Below are positions 23,987 through 32,665 of a stretch of DNA of 46,300 bases, one piece after another. The DNA is from CAYRZL01 sp964428795 (GTDB lineage Bacteria; Bacillota; Clostridia; Lachnospirales; Lachnospiraceae): contig CAYRZL010000010.1 of assembly GCA_964428795.1 (NCBI GenBank), positions 1 through 46,300 on the forward strand. Reading direction: 5' to 3'. The position numbers and the translations under genes were made by a program. The notes beneath the pieces are model-generated. The model did no database searches and was not told the DNA's origin. It worked only from the letters and a program-made list of their open reading frames with translations. The stretch's first letter is position 1, and each line of letters starts with the position of its first letter.

Positions 23987-26638
23987 ATGAGTAAAGAACT
24001 TGCAAAGACATATGACCCGAAGGGACTGGAAGAGCGTCTCTATGAAAAATGGGAGAAAAACGGATATTTTCATGCGGAGGTTGACCGCAGTAAAAAGCCT
24101 TTCACGATCGTGATGCCCCCGCCAAATATTACGGGGCAGCTTCATATGGGACATGCGCTGGATAATACCATGCAGGATATTTTGATCCGTTACAAGAGAA
24201 TGCAGGGATATTCTGCATTGTGGCAGCCGGGTACGGATCATGCAGCCATCGCTACTGAGGTAAAGGTGATTGACAGCTTAAAGAAAAAAGGAATTGACAA
24301 GGCAGATCTGACAAGAGATGAATTTTTGAAATATGCCTGGGACTGGAAAGAGGAGTATGGCGGACGGATCGTAAACCAGTTAAAGAAGATGGGATCTTCC
24401 GCAGACTGGGAGCGTGAGCGTTTTACCATGGACGAGGGATGCTCAAACGCAGTCAAGGAAGTATTTATCCGGTTGTTTGACAAGGGCTATATTTACAAAG
24501 GCTCCCGCATCATCAACTGGTGCCCGGTATGTCAGACATCCATTTCCGATGCGGAAGTAGAGCATCAGGAGCAGGCGGGACATTTCTGGCACATCAAATA
24601 TCCGATCATAGGAGAGGAAGACAGATTTGTGGAGATCGCGACCACAAGACCGGAAACCATGCTGGGAGATACCGCAGTGGCAGTAAATCCGGAGGATGAC
24701 AGATACAAAGACCTGATTGGAAAGAAGCTGCTGCTTCCTATCGTAAACAGGGAGATTCCGGTGATCGCAGATGCATATGTGGACAAAGAGTTCGGAACCG
24801 GCTGTGTAAAGATCACCCCGGCTCACGACCCGAACGACTTTGAAGTGGGAAAACGACACGGTTTAGAGGAGATCAATGTGATGAATGATGATGCCACCAT
24901 CAATGCAAATGGCGGCATTTACGAGGGTATGGACCGCTACGAAGCCCGCAAAGCGATCGTAGAAAGGCTGGATGAGATGGGGCTCTTAGTGCGCATTGAA
25001 GATCATGTACACAACGTAGGTACCCATGACCGTTGTAAGACCACGGTAGAGCCAATGGTAAAACCACAGTGGTTTGTAAAAATGGATGAGATGGCGAAGC
25101 CTGCCATTGAAGCGCTGAAAACCGGCAGACTTAAATTTGTACCGGAAAATTTCGGAAAGACCTATCTGCACTGGCTGGAGGGTATTCGTGACTGGTGTAT
25201 TTCCAGACAGCTCTGGTGGGGACATCAGATTCCGGCTTACTATTGTGAATCCTGCGGTGAGATGGTAGTGGCAAAGGATAAGCCGCAAGCTTGCCCGAAG
25301 TGCGGATGCACTCACATGAAGCAGGATGAGGATACGCTGGATACATGGTTTTCTTCTGCCCTGTGGCCTTTCTCCACGTTAGGATGGCCCGAAAAGACAG
25401 AGGATCTGGACTATTTTTATCCGACGGATGTGCTGGTAACCGGATATGATATCATATTCTTCTGGGTAATCCGTATGGTATTTTCCGCATTGGAGCAGAC
25501 AGGTACGGAACCGTTTCACACGGTACTGATCCACGGTCTGGTTCGTGATTCTCAGGGCAGAAAGATGAGTAAATCTCTGGGGAACGGTATTGACCCATTG
25601 GAGGTAATTGAAAAATATGGTGCGGATGCACTGCGCCTGACACTGATCACCGGAAATGCACCGGGCAATGACATGCGTTTTTACTGGGAGCGCGTGGAAG
25701 CAAGCAGAAACTTTGCAAATAAAGTATGGAATGCGTCCCGGTTTATCATGATGAATCTGGGTGATACGGAGCCTGTAAAACCGGCGGATTCCGATCTGGA
25801 GACAGCAGATAAATGGATTCTTTCCAAAGTAAATACATTGGCAAAAGACGTAACTGAAAATATGGATAAGTTTGAGCTGGGTATTGCAGTACAGAAAGTA
25901 TATGACTTTATCTGGGAAGAGTTCTGTGACTGGTATATTGAGATTGCAAAGGTACGTCTGTATAAGAAAGAAGAGAATGAGGCTGCAGCAAATGCGGCGC
26001 TCTGGACCCTGAAATATGTACTGACCAATGCACTTAAGATGCTGCATCCGTTCATGCCTTTCATTACAGAAGAAATTTTCTGTACCCTGCAGCCCCGGGA
26101 GGAGACGATCATGCTGGCTTCCTGGCCCGAGTATGATGATACATGGAATTTCCCTGCACAGGAAGCAGCATTGGAAGAGATCAAAACAATGGTTCGAGGC
26201 ATCCGCAATATGCGTGCACAGATGGATGTTCCGCCAAGCCGGAAGGCAAAGGTAGTGATCGTTTCAGAGGATGCAGATACCGCTGTCATGTTTAAGACCC
26301 ATACATCTGTATATACAAGTCTGATCTCCGCAAGTGAGGTTGTAGTTCAGTCTGACAAAACCGGAATTGCCCAGGATGCTGTATCGGTAGTGATTCCGAA
26401 AGCGGTCGTATATATGCCGATGGAAGATCTGGTGGATCTTGACAAGGAACGCGAACGTCTCCTGAAAGAGAAGGAGAAGCTGACAAAAGAGCTTGCCCGT
26501 TCCAACGGAATGCTGAAGAATGAAAAATTCTTAAGCAAAGCACCGGAAGCAAAAGTAGCGGAGGAAAAGGCAAAGCTTGCAAAATATCAGCAGATGATGG
26601 AGCAGGTGGAAGTAAGACTGGCACAGCTTGGTATGTAA
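23987..26638 (+). CDS. valS: Valyl-tRNA synthetase
   Basis: 883 residues, full length. The start at 23987 follows AGGAGAG, just after the T-box terminator; an in-frame ATG at 23846 lies inside the leader RNA and is rejected. Class I signatures: PPPNITGQLHMGHAL (HIGH-like, about residue 45) and GRKMSKSLGNGIDP (KMSKS). The editing domain has TTRPETMLGDTA and the aspartate in AHDPNDFEVG. A zinc-like four-cysteine insert (CESCG ... CPKCG) is present. The anticodon-binding domain is followed by the C-terminal coiled coil typical of ValRS. Expression is set by the upstream T-box. Confidence 0.97.
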   Translation: MSKELAKTYDPKGLEERLYEKWEKNGYFHAEVDRSKKPFTIVMPPPNITGQLHMGHALDNTMQDILIRYKRMQGYSALWQPGTDHAAIATEVKVIDSLKKKGIDKADLTRDEFLKYAWDWKEEYGGRIVNQLKKMGSSADWERERFTMDEGCSNAVKEVFIRLFDKGYIYKGSRIINWCPVCQTSISDAEVEHQEQAGHFWHIKYPIIGEEDRFVEIATTRPETMLGDTAVAVNPEDDRYKDLIGKKLLLPIVNREIPVIADAYVDKEFGTGCVKITPAHDPNDFEVGKRHGLEEINVMNDDATINANGGIYEGMDRYEARKAIVERLDEMGLLVRIEDHVHNVGTHDRCKTTVEPMVKPQWFVKMDEMAKPAIEALKTGRLKFVPENFGKTYLHWLEGIRDWCISRQLWWGHQIPAYYCESCGEMVVAKDKPQACPKCGCTHMKQDEDTLDTWFSSALWPFSTLGWPEKTEDLDYFYPTDVLVTGYDIIFFWVIRMVFSALEQTGTEPFHTVLIHGLVRDSQGRKMSKSLGNGIDPLEVIEKYGADALRLTLITGNAPGNDMRFYWERVEASRNFANKVWNASRFIMMNLGDTEPVKPADSDLETADKWILSKVNTLAKDVTENMDKFELGIAVQKVYDFIWEEFCDWYIEIAKVRLYKKEENEAAANAALWTLKYVLTNALKMLHPFMPFITEEIFCTLQPREETIMLASWPEYDDTWNFPAQEAALEEIKTMVRGIRNMRAQMDVPPSRKAKVVIVSEDADTAVMFKTHTSVYTSLISASEVVVQSDKTGIAQDAVSVVIPKAVVYMPMEDLVDLDKERERLLKEKEKLTKELARSNGMLKNEKFLSKAPEAKVAEEKAKLAKYQQMMEQVEVRLAQLGM

Positions 26639-26671
26639 AAGGCTGCCTGCTGAATGAAAAGGGCAGAAGTG

Positions 26672-28009
26672 ATGAAGTACATGCGGGAAAGAATGACATA
26701 TGATCAGGCACTGGCATATATAGATGAAATACCGAAATTTACGGAAAAGCACAGCAATGAGCATACAAAACAGTTTCTACATGCATTAGGTGATCCTCAG
26801 GATGATTTTAAAATCATCCATGTGGCCGGCAGCAACGGTAAAGGCAGCGTATGTATGATGATCTATCATACGCTGCTGACAGCAGGAATGCGTGCATGTG
26901 GATTCTTTTCTCCTCATCTTGTGGATATTAGGGAGCGTTTTCTGGTCTGTGACCACAAAATGTCCGGTAAAGAACGTTTTTTGCAGGCATTTCATCAGGT
27001 GATGGATTGTGTAAAGGAGCAGGCGGCGCAGGGGATGAGCCATCCTTCGTACTTTGAGTTCCTGCTGCTTATTGGGATGCTGATTTTTCAGGCGGAAGGT
27101 GCAGAATATGTGATCCTCGAGACGGGACTTGGCGGCAGAATGGACGCAACCAACTGTATCGATCATCCGTTGATGACGATCATAACGTCTATCAGTCTGG
27201 AGCATACGGAATATCTGGGAGAGACCATAGCCGAGATTGCAGAGGAGAAGGCTGGTATTATAAAGGAACATGTTCCGGTCATTTTTGATGCTTCCAACGG
27301 GGAGGCGGCGGATGTGATTCGACAGCATGCACGGAGGTTTTCGGCGAAAGAGTACGAAATTCGTCCAGAAATGTGCCGGGAATTACGATTTAAGAAAAAA
27401 TCCATTGATTTTTCTCTGGATAATGGGTATTATGAGAAAACAAAACTGGGCATTCCGTTCGTTGCCGAATACCAGGTGATGAATGCGGCTCTGGCAGTGA
27501 CAGCGCTGCAGATTTTTCAGGAGCAGCATATAAAAGAGCAGGGTCATAAAACAATTTTTACAAAAAAATCCATACAGGATGGTATGGCAGGTGTATACTG
27601 GCCCGGCAGGATGGAGGAAGTGTCTCCGGAGATTTATTTTGACGGAGCGCACAATGCAGACGGAATCCGGGTTTTTTTGCAAACGGTACAGAGGATAAAT
27701 CATGCTCCTGCATTGCTGCTGTTTTCCATGGTGCGGGATAAGGACTATAGAGAGGCAGTTCATCTGTTGGCGGAATATGGTCTGTGGGATCAGATCATTG
27801 TGACACATATCCCTTCGGAACGGGGTGTGGAGCCGGAGCTTCTGCAAAAAGCCTTTGAGGAAGAACATATGCAGGCGGCGGTGATCACGGATTATGCGGC
27901 AGCGTGGCATGAGATTCAAAGGAGGAAGCGGGATGGACAGTATCTGTTCTGTACAGGTTCACTTTATTTTATCGGCGCATTGAAAGACATTTGTATGAGC
28001 GAAAGATAA
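26672..28009 (+). CDS. folC: Folylpolyglutamate synthase / dihydrofolate synthase
   Basis: About 445 residues. The start is uncertain: 26672 is favoured because AAAAGGG sits 8 bases upstream, but ATGs at 26654, 26681 and 26693 are in frame, and the family often begins at the MTYDQALAYI segment (26693). The Mur-ligase fold shows the P-loop HVAGSNGKGSV, the folate-site segment GFFSPHLVDIRERF and ETGLGGRMDATN, and a C-terminal domain with DGAHNADG. It adds glutamates to folates, and possibly glutamate to dihydropteroate. The gap to valS is short, so co-transcription with valS is possible. Confidence 0.92.
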   Translation: MKYMRERMTYDQALAYIDEIPKFTEKHSNEHTKQFLHALGDPQDDFKIIHVAGSNGKGSVCMMIYHTLLTAGMRACGFFSPHLVDIRERFLVCDHKMSGKERFLQAFHQVMDCVKEQAAQGMSHPSYFEFLLLIGMLIFQAEGAEYVILETGLGGRMDATNCIDHPLMTIITSISLEHTEYLGETIAEIAEEKAGIIKEHVPVIFDASNGEAADVIRQHARRFSAKEYEIRPEMCRELRFKKKSIDFSLDNGYYEKTKLGIPFVAEYQVMNAALAVTALQIFQEQHIKEQGHKTIFTKKSIQDGMAGVYWPGRMEEVSPEIYFDGAHNADGIRVFLQTVQRINHAPALLLFSMVRDKDYREAVHLLAEYGLWDQIIVTHIPSERGVEPELLQKAFEEEHMQAAVITDYAAAWHEIQRRKRDGQYLFCTGSLYFIGALKDICMSER

Positions 28010-28037
28010 GACCCATCCGAGCAACAGGAGGTAACGT

Positions 28038-28175
28038 ATGATTGATTTTGAACAGGAATTGAGCAAATTTCGTCCAAGCATGGAAGTGAAGGAAGCTGAG
28101 GATGCGATTCAAAACAGAGATTTGACCGATTTGACCGATATTTTACAGGAAATGATGAAAGAGGCGAGAAAATAG
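28038..28175 (+). CDS. Small 45-residue protein of unknown function
   Basis: The frame MIDFEQELSKFRPSMEVKEA... runs 45 residues to the TAG at 28173-28175, and the next ATG follows without a gap. A near-perfect site CAGGAGGTAACGT precedes it with ideal spacing, which is the main support. It is acidic, predicted mostly helical, with EDAIQNRDLTDLTDILQEMM, and has no signal peptide or membrane segment. It is probably co-translated with the TPR protein downstream and may act with it. I do not recognise a family. Confidence 0.7.
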   Translation: MIDFEQELSKFRPSMEVKEAEDAIQNRDLTDLTDILQEMMKEARK

Positions 28176-29711
28176 ATGAATTGTCTGGAATGCGGTGCAT
28201 TTTTAGGGCAAAGTGATACATGCCCAAATTGCGGGGCAAACGTCCGAATGGTAAAAAAAATTCTTGCCACCTCGAATGCACTTTATAATAAGGGACTTGA
28301 TTGTGCAAAAAACAGGGATCTGATGCAGGCGATTGAGTATTTAAAGAGCAGCGTCCAGTATAATAAGAACAATACGCAGGCGAGAAATCTGCTTGGTCTG
28401 GTTTATTATGAAGTGGGAGAAGTGGTAGAAGCTCTTGGCGAGTGGGTCATCAGCAAGAATCTGCAGCCTGAGGGAAACGCGGCAGGTGAGTATCTGGACA
28501 AAATACAGAAGAACAAAGGCAAACTGGAGACTGTGAACCAGAGTATCCGAAAGTTTAACCAGGCGCTGCTGTGCGCCCGTCAGGGAGATCTGGATGTCGC
28601 CATAATTCAGTTAAAAAAAGTAGTGCTGATGAATCCCAGATTTTTAAAAGCATATCAGCTTCTGGCATTGTTGTATATACAGCAGAACCGGTACGATCTT
28701 GCGATGAAATATATCAGACACGCAGAGCGGATCGACGAGCAGAATGCGATGACCCAGAGTTATAAAAAAGTATGCATCGCCCGCAGACGGCATGTGGACA
28801 GGAAAAAGAAAGAATTTGATCCGCCCGTTTTCAATTCTAAAAATGCCATCGCGTACAAGGATGGAAACGATTTGGTCATAAAGCCGAAACGTATGGGCGA
28901 AAACCCTGCGTTTGCAACGATGGTCAATCTTTTGATCGGTGTGGCGATCGGCGCGGCGGCGATCGGCTTTCTGGTGGTGCCTACGGTTCGCCAGAATATG
29001 AACAGTGATGCCAGAACTGCGGTTGTGGATGCAAATGAGAGTCTTGCTACGCGAGAGCAGAATATCAAAAGTCTGGAAACACAAATAGAGGATCTGGAAA
29101 AGCAGGTGGAGGACGCCAGGGCGGAAACAACAGCGGCAAATGATAAAAATACCTCTTATGTGCAGCTTCTTAACGCGTATATTTATTATGAGAAGGAAGA
29201 ATACGCATCCGCATCTGAGGCGATGAAGGAGGTCAATCAGGAATACCTGGACGAGGACGGAAAAGAAGTGTATGCCGGTCTGGAGGAGGGGATCACAGAC
29301 TATAACATGAAAACTGCCTATAACGACGGGATGAATGCGTTCTATAAGAAAAATTATGAGGAAGCTGTCACGCTTCTGACGACTGTTGTTGAGAAGGATC
29401 CTACTTACAAAAAGTCTCAGGCAGCTTATTATCTGGCAGTAGCCTATCTGTCCATGGGTGACAATGAAAATGCGCTCACCTGGTTTGACAAGGTAGCGGA
29501 GCAGACACCATATACCAAAATTGGAAGAGCCTCGAAAAGCTATGCGAAAAACTTAAGATCAGGAGGAGATTCATCCTCCGGGCAGGATGATTCCGATGAT
29601 GATGGTGACACCATGCCGAATGTGGATAATGGTGATGACGCCACGCCGAATGTGGATGACGGTGATGACGCCGCACCGAATGCGGATAATGGTGATGATA
29701 CAATGGAATAA
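28176..29711 (+). CDS. Zinc-ribbon and TPR membrane protein
   Basis: 511 residues. The N-terminal zinc ribbon CLECG ... CPNCG (about 3-20) is followed by TPR repeats (about 30-205; AIEYLKSSVQYNKNN, AIIQLKKVVLMNPRF). Then come a basic stretch, one membrane helix (MVNLLIGVAIGAAAIGFLVV, about 249-268), a coiled coil (REQNIKSLETQIEDLEKQVED), and further outside TPR repeats (YEEAVTLLTTVVEKDP). The tail is acidic with about four 10-residue repeats of the type DDATPNVDNG, encoded by 30-bp repeats around 29610-29700. Likely a scaffold linking cytoplasm and envelope. It ends at a terminator just upstream of spoIIAA. Confidence 0.75.
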   Translation: MNCLECGAFLGQSDTCPNCGANVRMVKKILATSNALYNKGLDCAKNRDLMQAIEYLKSSVQYNKNNTQARNLLGLVYYEVGEVVEALGEWVISKNLQPEGNAAGEYLDKIQKNKGKLETVNQSIRKFNQALLCARQGDLDVAIIQLKKVVLMNPRFLKAYQLLALLYIQQNRYDLAMKYIRHAERIDEQNAMTQSYKKVCIARRRHVDRKKKEFDPPVFNSKNAIAYKDGNDLVIKPKRMGENPAFATMVNLLIGVAIGAAAIGFLVVPTVRQNMNSDARTAVVDANESLATREQNIKSLETQIEDLEKQVEDARAETTAANDKNTSYVQLLNAYIYYEKEEYASASEAMKEVNQEYLDEDGKEVYAGLEEGITDYNMKTAYNDGMNAFYKKNYEEAVTLLTTVVEKDPTYKKSQAAYYLAVAYLSMGDNENALTWFDKVAEQTPYTKIGRASKSYAKNLRSGGDSSSGQDDSDDDGDTMPNVDNGDDATPNVDDGDDAAPNADNGDDTME

Positions 29712-29721
29712 TGATTTACAA

Positions 29722-29749
29722 AAGACGTCATAAAAATGGCGTCTTTTTT
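29722..29749 (+). terminator. Terminator between the TPR gene and spoIIAA
   Basis: AAGACGTCA (29722-29730) pairs with TGGCGTCTT (29737-29745), 9 bp with one G.U and a TAAAAA loop, with a six-T run at 29744-29749. It ends only 19 bases before the spoIIAA start. Confidence 0.88.
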
Positions 29750-29768
29750 ATGCGAAAGGAGACAGAAT

Positions 29769-30083
29769 ATGGAGTGCAATTTTGAATTAAAAAAAGACTG
29801 TCTGCGGGTGATGGTGCCAAGGGAGCTGGACCATCACAGCGCAGGTCAGATCAGTGCGGAGACAGATCTGCTCATCTCGACCTATCAGTTAAGAAAAATT
29901 ATTTTTGATTTCGAAAATACGGAGTTTATGGACAGCTCCGGGATTGGAGTTATCGTGGGAAGATGCAGAAATCTGCATTTTTCAGGCGGTACGGTTGAAG
30001 CAGTTCATTTGAACGGACAGATACAAAAAATATTTTTAATATCAGGTTTACATAAAATAGTTCATGTGTTGGAGGAAGTATAA
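29769..30083 (+). CDS. spoIIAA: Anti-sigma F factor antagonist SpoIIAA
   Basis: 104 residues. The start at 29769 follows AAAGGAGACA. The STAS domain contains the phosphoserine region EFMDSSGIGVIVGR (serines 56/57). In its unphosphorylated form it frees sigma F by binding SpoIIAB; SpoIIAB phosphorylates it to switch it off. First gene of the conserved spoIIA operon, directly abutting spoIIAB. I could not identify a sigma H promoter in the short upstream gap. Confidence 0.95.
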   Translation: MECNFELKKDCLRVMVPRELDHHSAGQISAETDLLISTYQLRKIIFDFENTEFMDSSGIGVIVGRCRNLHFSGGTVEAVHLNGQIQKIFLISGLHKIVHVLEEV

Positions 30084-30521
30084 ATGGAAGCAATAAATGA
30101 AGAATGTAATGAAATGCAGATCGTATTTGATGCAAAGTCTGTCAACGAGGGTTTTGCAAGGGTAGCGGTAGCGGCATTTATCAGTCCGCTGAATCCTACG
30201 GTGGATGAATTGGCGGATATTAAGACCGCAGTATCGGAGGCAGTCACAAACTGTATCATCCACGGTTACGAACAGGGACCGGGCAGAATTTTTCTGGAAT
30301 GTACCATACTGGGAAGAACCGTCGCCATTGGAATTACCGATGAAGGGATAGGAATACCGGATATCGAGAGGGCAAGAGAGCCTCTTTACACGACAAAACC
30401 GGAATTGGAGCGTTCCGGTATGGGATTTGCCTTTATGGAAGCTTTTATGGATGAAATAGAAGTCGAATCTGCACCGGGCAGAGGTACGCGGGTACTGATG
30501 CGCAGGCAGATCGGGTGCTGA
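30084..30521 (+). CDS. spoIIAB: Anti-sigma F factor / serine kinase SpoIIAB
   Basis: 145 residues. GHKL-type ATP-binding kinase with the N box EAVTNCIIHGY, the G1 box DEGIGIPD and the glycine-rich lid ERSGMGFAFMEAFMD. It holds sigma F inactive in the predivisional cell and phosphorylates SpoIIAA. It begins right at the spoIIAA stop and is followed by sigF after 3 bases. Confidence 0.96.
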   Translation: MEAINEECNEMQIVFDAKSVNEGFARVAVAAFISPLNPTVDELADIKTAVSEAVTNCIIHGYEQGPGRIFLECTILGRTVAIGITDEGIGIPDIERAREPLYTTKPELERSGMGFAFMEAFMDEIEVESAPGRGTRVLMRRQIGC

Positions 30522-30524
30522 CCG

Positions 30525-31199
30525 ATGGAGGCGGAAAAAAGAGAACAAATGATACTTAACAATCTGGGGCTGGTGTGGAGTATTGTACATCGTTTCCAGG
30601 GAAGAGGATGCGAGACGGAGGATCTGTTTCAGATAGGAACGGTCGGTCTCATAAAAGCGATTGATAATTTTGATACTTCCTTTCAGGTGAAATTTTCCAC
30701 ATATGCAGTACCGATGATCACAGGTGAAATCCGAAGGCATTTGAGGGATAACGGTATGATTCGGGTGAGTCGTAGCCTGAAGGAAAGCGGATGGCAGATA
30801 GCCCGCGCCAGGGAGGAGTTGAGCAGCCGAAACGGGCGGGAACCTACCTTGCAGGAATTGTCCGAGCATACCGGACTGTCGGTGGAGGATATTGTCATGG
30901 CGATGGATGCCAATGCAGAGGTGGATTCTATTTATCGCACCGTTTATCAGGGAGACGGGCAGGAAATACAGCTTGCAGATCAGATTGCGGATCAAAAAAA
31001 TGAAAAAGAAATGATCATTAATCGAATTTTTTTGCAGGAGATGATGAATCAGCTCGAGGAGAAGGAACAGCAGTTGATCCTTCTTCGTTACTTTCGGGGA
31101 AAAACCCAGACGGAGGTGGCAAAGCAGCTTTGTATGACGCAGGTACAGGTATCCAGACTGGAGAAAAAGATACTTGCACGGATGAGAGAAGAAGGATGA
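30525..31199 (+). CDS. sigF: Forespore RNA polymerase sigma factor SigF (SpoIIAC)
   Basis: 224 residues. Sigma-70 type without region 1: region 2 with GCETEDLFQIGTVGLIKAID and KFSTYAVPMITGEIRRHLRD, region 3 with EPTLQELSEHTGLSVEDI, and region 4 with the helix-turn-helix KTQTEVAKQLCMTQVQVSRLE. The conserved spoIIA order and the position before spoVA identify it as sigma F rather than sigma G or sigma B. It drives the first forespore genes. Its stop codon lies inside a hairpin. Confidence 0.95.
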   Translation: MEAEKREQMILNNLGLVWSIVHRFQGRGCETEDLFQIGTVGLIKAIDNFDTSFQVKFSTYAVPMITGEIRRHLRDNGMIRVSRSLKESGWQIARAREELSSRNGREPTLQELSEHTGLSVEDIVMAMDANAEVDSIYRTVYQGDGQEIQLADQIADQKNEKEMIINRIFLQEMMNQLEEKEQQLILLRYFRGKTQTEVAKQLCMTQVQVSRLEKKILARMREEG

Positions 31200-31221
31200 T
31201 CTGATTTTAAATTCAGATCAT
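31196..31221 (+). terminator. Hairpin overlapping the sigF stop codon
   Basis: ATGATCTGA (31196-31204) pairs perfectly with TCAGATCAT (31213-31221); the loop is TTTTAAAT. ATTTAAT follows, so a weak terminator is possible. Confidence 0.6.
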
Positions 31222-31234
31222 ATTTAATCGCTGC

Positions 31235-31263
31235 ACATAAATTAAAAAAAATGAGCCATACTA
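31235..31263 (+). promoter_or_regulatory. Predicted sigma G/F-type promoter for the spoVA unit
   Basis: CATACTA (31257-31263) matches the sigma G -10 consensus CATnnTA. ACATA (31235-31239), 17 bases upstream, is close to the -35 consensus GnATR with one mismatch. It lies after the sigF hairpin and before the 95-residue gene, where a forespore promoter for spoVA is expected. Confidence 0.55.
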
Positions 31264-31293
31264 TCTTCAAAAGAAGAAAAGGAGATAAAAAAT

Positions 31294-31581
31294 ATGTGTT
31301 GTAAAAAATATCGTATTTGTTTGATGATAGCATTGGGATTGGCAATTTTTATGGGAATCATGTGCTGCAAACATTCTGAACAGCAGACCACTTCCACTGA
31401 CAGCAGTTTTGTAAAACGTGCGGGGGACAAGATCAACGAGGGCATTTCCAAGACCGGAGATTATGTCTGCAAGGCAGTGCACGAGGTGGCAGAAGGTGCA
31501 GAGCAGACTGTAAACCGCGCAGAAAATGCAATGCATCATGCGGTAGACCGGACAGAAGATATATTGGGAGCTAACAGCTAA
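31294..31581 (+). CDS. Small membrane-anchored protein between sigF and spoVAA
   Basis: 95 residues with AAAAGGAGAT upstream. One N-terminal hydrophobic helix (ICLMIALGLAIFMGIM, about 8-23) flanked by paired cysteines (MCCKK and MCCKH); the spacing does not fit a normal lipobox. The remainder is a helical amphipathic region with His and Glu (GDKINEGISKTGDYVCKAVHEVAEGAEQTVNRAENAM...). No family recognised. It lies behind the predicted forespore promoter and 23 bases before spoVAA, so a role in the forespore membrane or the SpoVA channel is plausible but unproven. Confidence 0.75.
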   Translation: MCCKKYRICLMIALGLAIFMGIMCCKHSEQQTTSTDSSFVKRAGDKINEGISKTGDYVCKAVHEVAEGAEQTVNRAENAMHHAVDRTEDILGANS

Positions 31582-31604
31582 AAAGGACAGAAAGAAGAAA
31601 AAGA

Positions 31605-32249
31605 ATGCAGACTAAGACCGTATATATAAAAATCGATCAAAATATCGTGATTCGGAAAAGAATCGTCATGCTGCAGGATATTGCCAGTATAGAGTGTACG
31701 GATGAAAAAGCGCTTCGGGACATCAAAAAGATGGAACTATTTGAGTTTGCCGATACAAAACAGACGAAGGAAAAGCGGGAAATACAGGTATTTTCTATTC
31801 TTAAGGTCATTCAGTTGATTCATGGGCGGTACCCGGATGCGGACGTACAAAGTCTGGGGGAAGCGGATTTTATCGTGGAATATATTCCTGAGGATCCGGC
31901 AAAAGCATGGGATATAACAAAATCTGCGATTCTCTGTGTAATACTCTTTTTCGGAGCTGCCTTTACCATCATGACATTTAATAATGATGTGGCAGTTCCG
32001 GAGGTATTTCATCGGTTTTATTATCAGGTCACCGGGACGATCGCAGAGGGCGTAACGCCTTTGGAAGTATTCTACTGCGTTGGACTGGGAGTTGGTATAC
32101 TTGTATTTTTCAATCATATTGGAAAGAAAAAAGTTACTCCCGATCCGACTCCTGTTCAGGTGCAGATGCGTAAATACGAGCAGGACGTAGATACGACCTT
32201 TATTGAGGACAGTGGAAGAAAGGGAAGCAGTATCGATGTGGATGACTGA
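31605..32249 (+). CDS. spoVAA: Stage V sporulation protein AA
   Basis: 214 residues. The N-terminal soluble domain (VYIKIDQNIVIRKRIVMLQDIASIEC) is followed by two membrane segments (about 105-125 and 150-168) and a charged tail. Length, topology and position upstream of spoVAB match SpoVAA. It is part of the inner-membrane machinery that moves Ca-dipicolinate into and out of the spore. The end overlaps spoVAB by 14 bases. Confidence 0.85.
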   Translation: MQTKTVYIKIDQNIVIRKRIVMLQDIASIECTDEKALRDIKKMELFEFADTKQTKEKREIQVFSILKVIQLIHGRYPDADVQSLGEADFIVEYIPEDPAKAWDITKSAILCVILFFGAAFTIMTFNNDVAVPEVFHRFYYQVTGTIAEGVTPLEVFYCVGLGVGILVFFNHIGKKKVTPDPTPVQVQMRKYEQDVDTTFIEDSGRKGSSIDVDD

Positions 32250-32658
32250 TATTTTTTTGGGATTTATCGGGACCATTTGCGGAATGGGCGTGGCGGGCGG
32301 CGTTTTTGCACTTGTAATCAGTATCGGCCTCATTCCGCGTATGACGGGAAGGACAAAGACAAAACAGCATATAACGATTTATGAGGATTTTGTTCTTTTT
32401 GGTGCAGTGTGCGGATGCATACTTTCTATGTTTCACGGCATTGTTCTGCCTTTTGGTCCGGTATTTTTATCTGTATTTGGGATCTGTGCCGGGATATTTG
32501 TGGGAGGCATCGCTGCGTCACTGGCGGAAATTCTGAATGTGTTTCCGATTATATACCGGAGACTGAAGGTTAAAACCGGATTAGAGTGGGGAATTTTCTG
32601 TTTTGGCATAGGAAAAGCATTGGGTGCATTTTACTTTTTTTCCACACTATACCGATAG
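32236..32658 (+). CDS. spoVAB: Stage V sporulation protein AB
   Basis: 140 residues, with four or five hydrophobic helices and the motif GIGKALGAFYFF near the end. The start at 32236 is chosen (AAAGGGA about 10 bases upstream); ATG 32242 is possible. The longer frame from 32203 would add a non-membrane stretch read from the spoVAA tail. Integral membrane partner in the SpoVA system. Its stop (TAG) lies 8 bases before a 96-bp tandem repeat that separates it from spoVAC. Confidence 0.85.
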   Translation: MWMTDIFLGFIGTICGMGVAGGVFALVISIGLIPRMTGRTKTKQHITIYEDFVLFGAVCGCILSMFHGIVLPFGPVFLSVFGICAGIFVGGIAASLAEILNVFPIIYRRLKVKTGLEWGIFCFGIGKALGAFYFFSTLYR

Positions 32659-32665
32659 GGATATA

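Noticed and set aside
29690..29768. Sigma H promoter of spoIIAA
   Set aside because: GGAATAATG near 29704 resembles a -10, but no matching -35 at the right distance was found.
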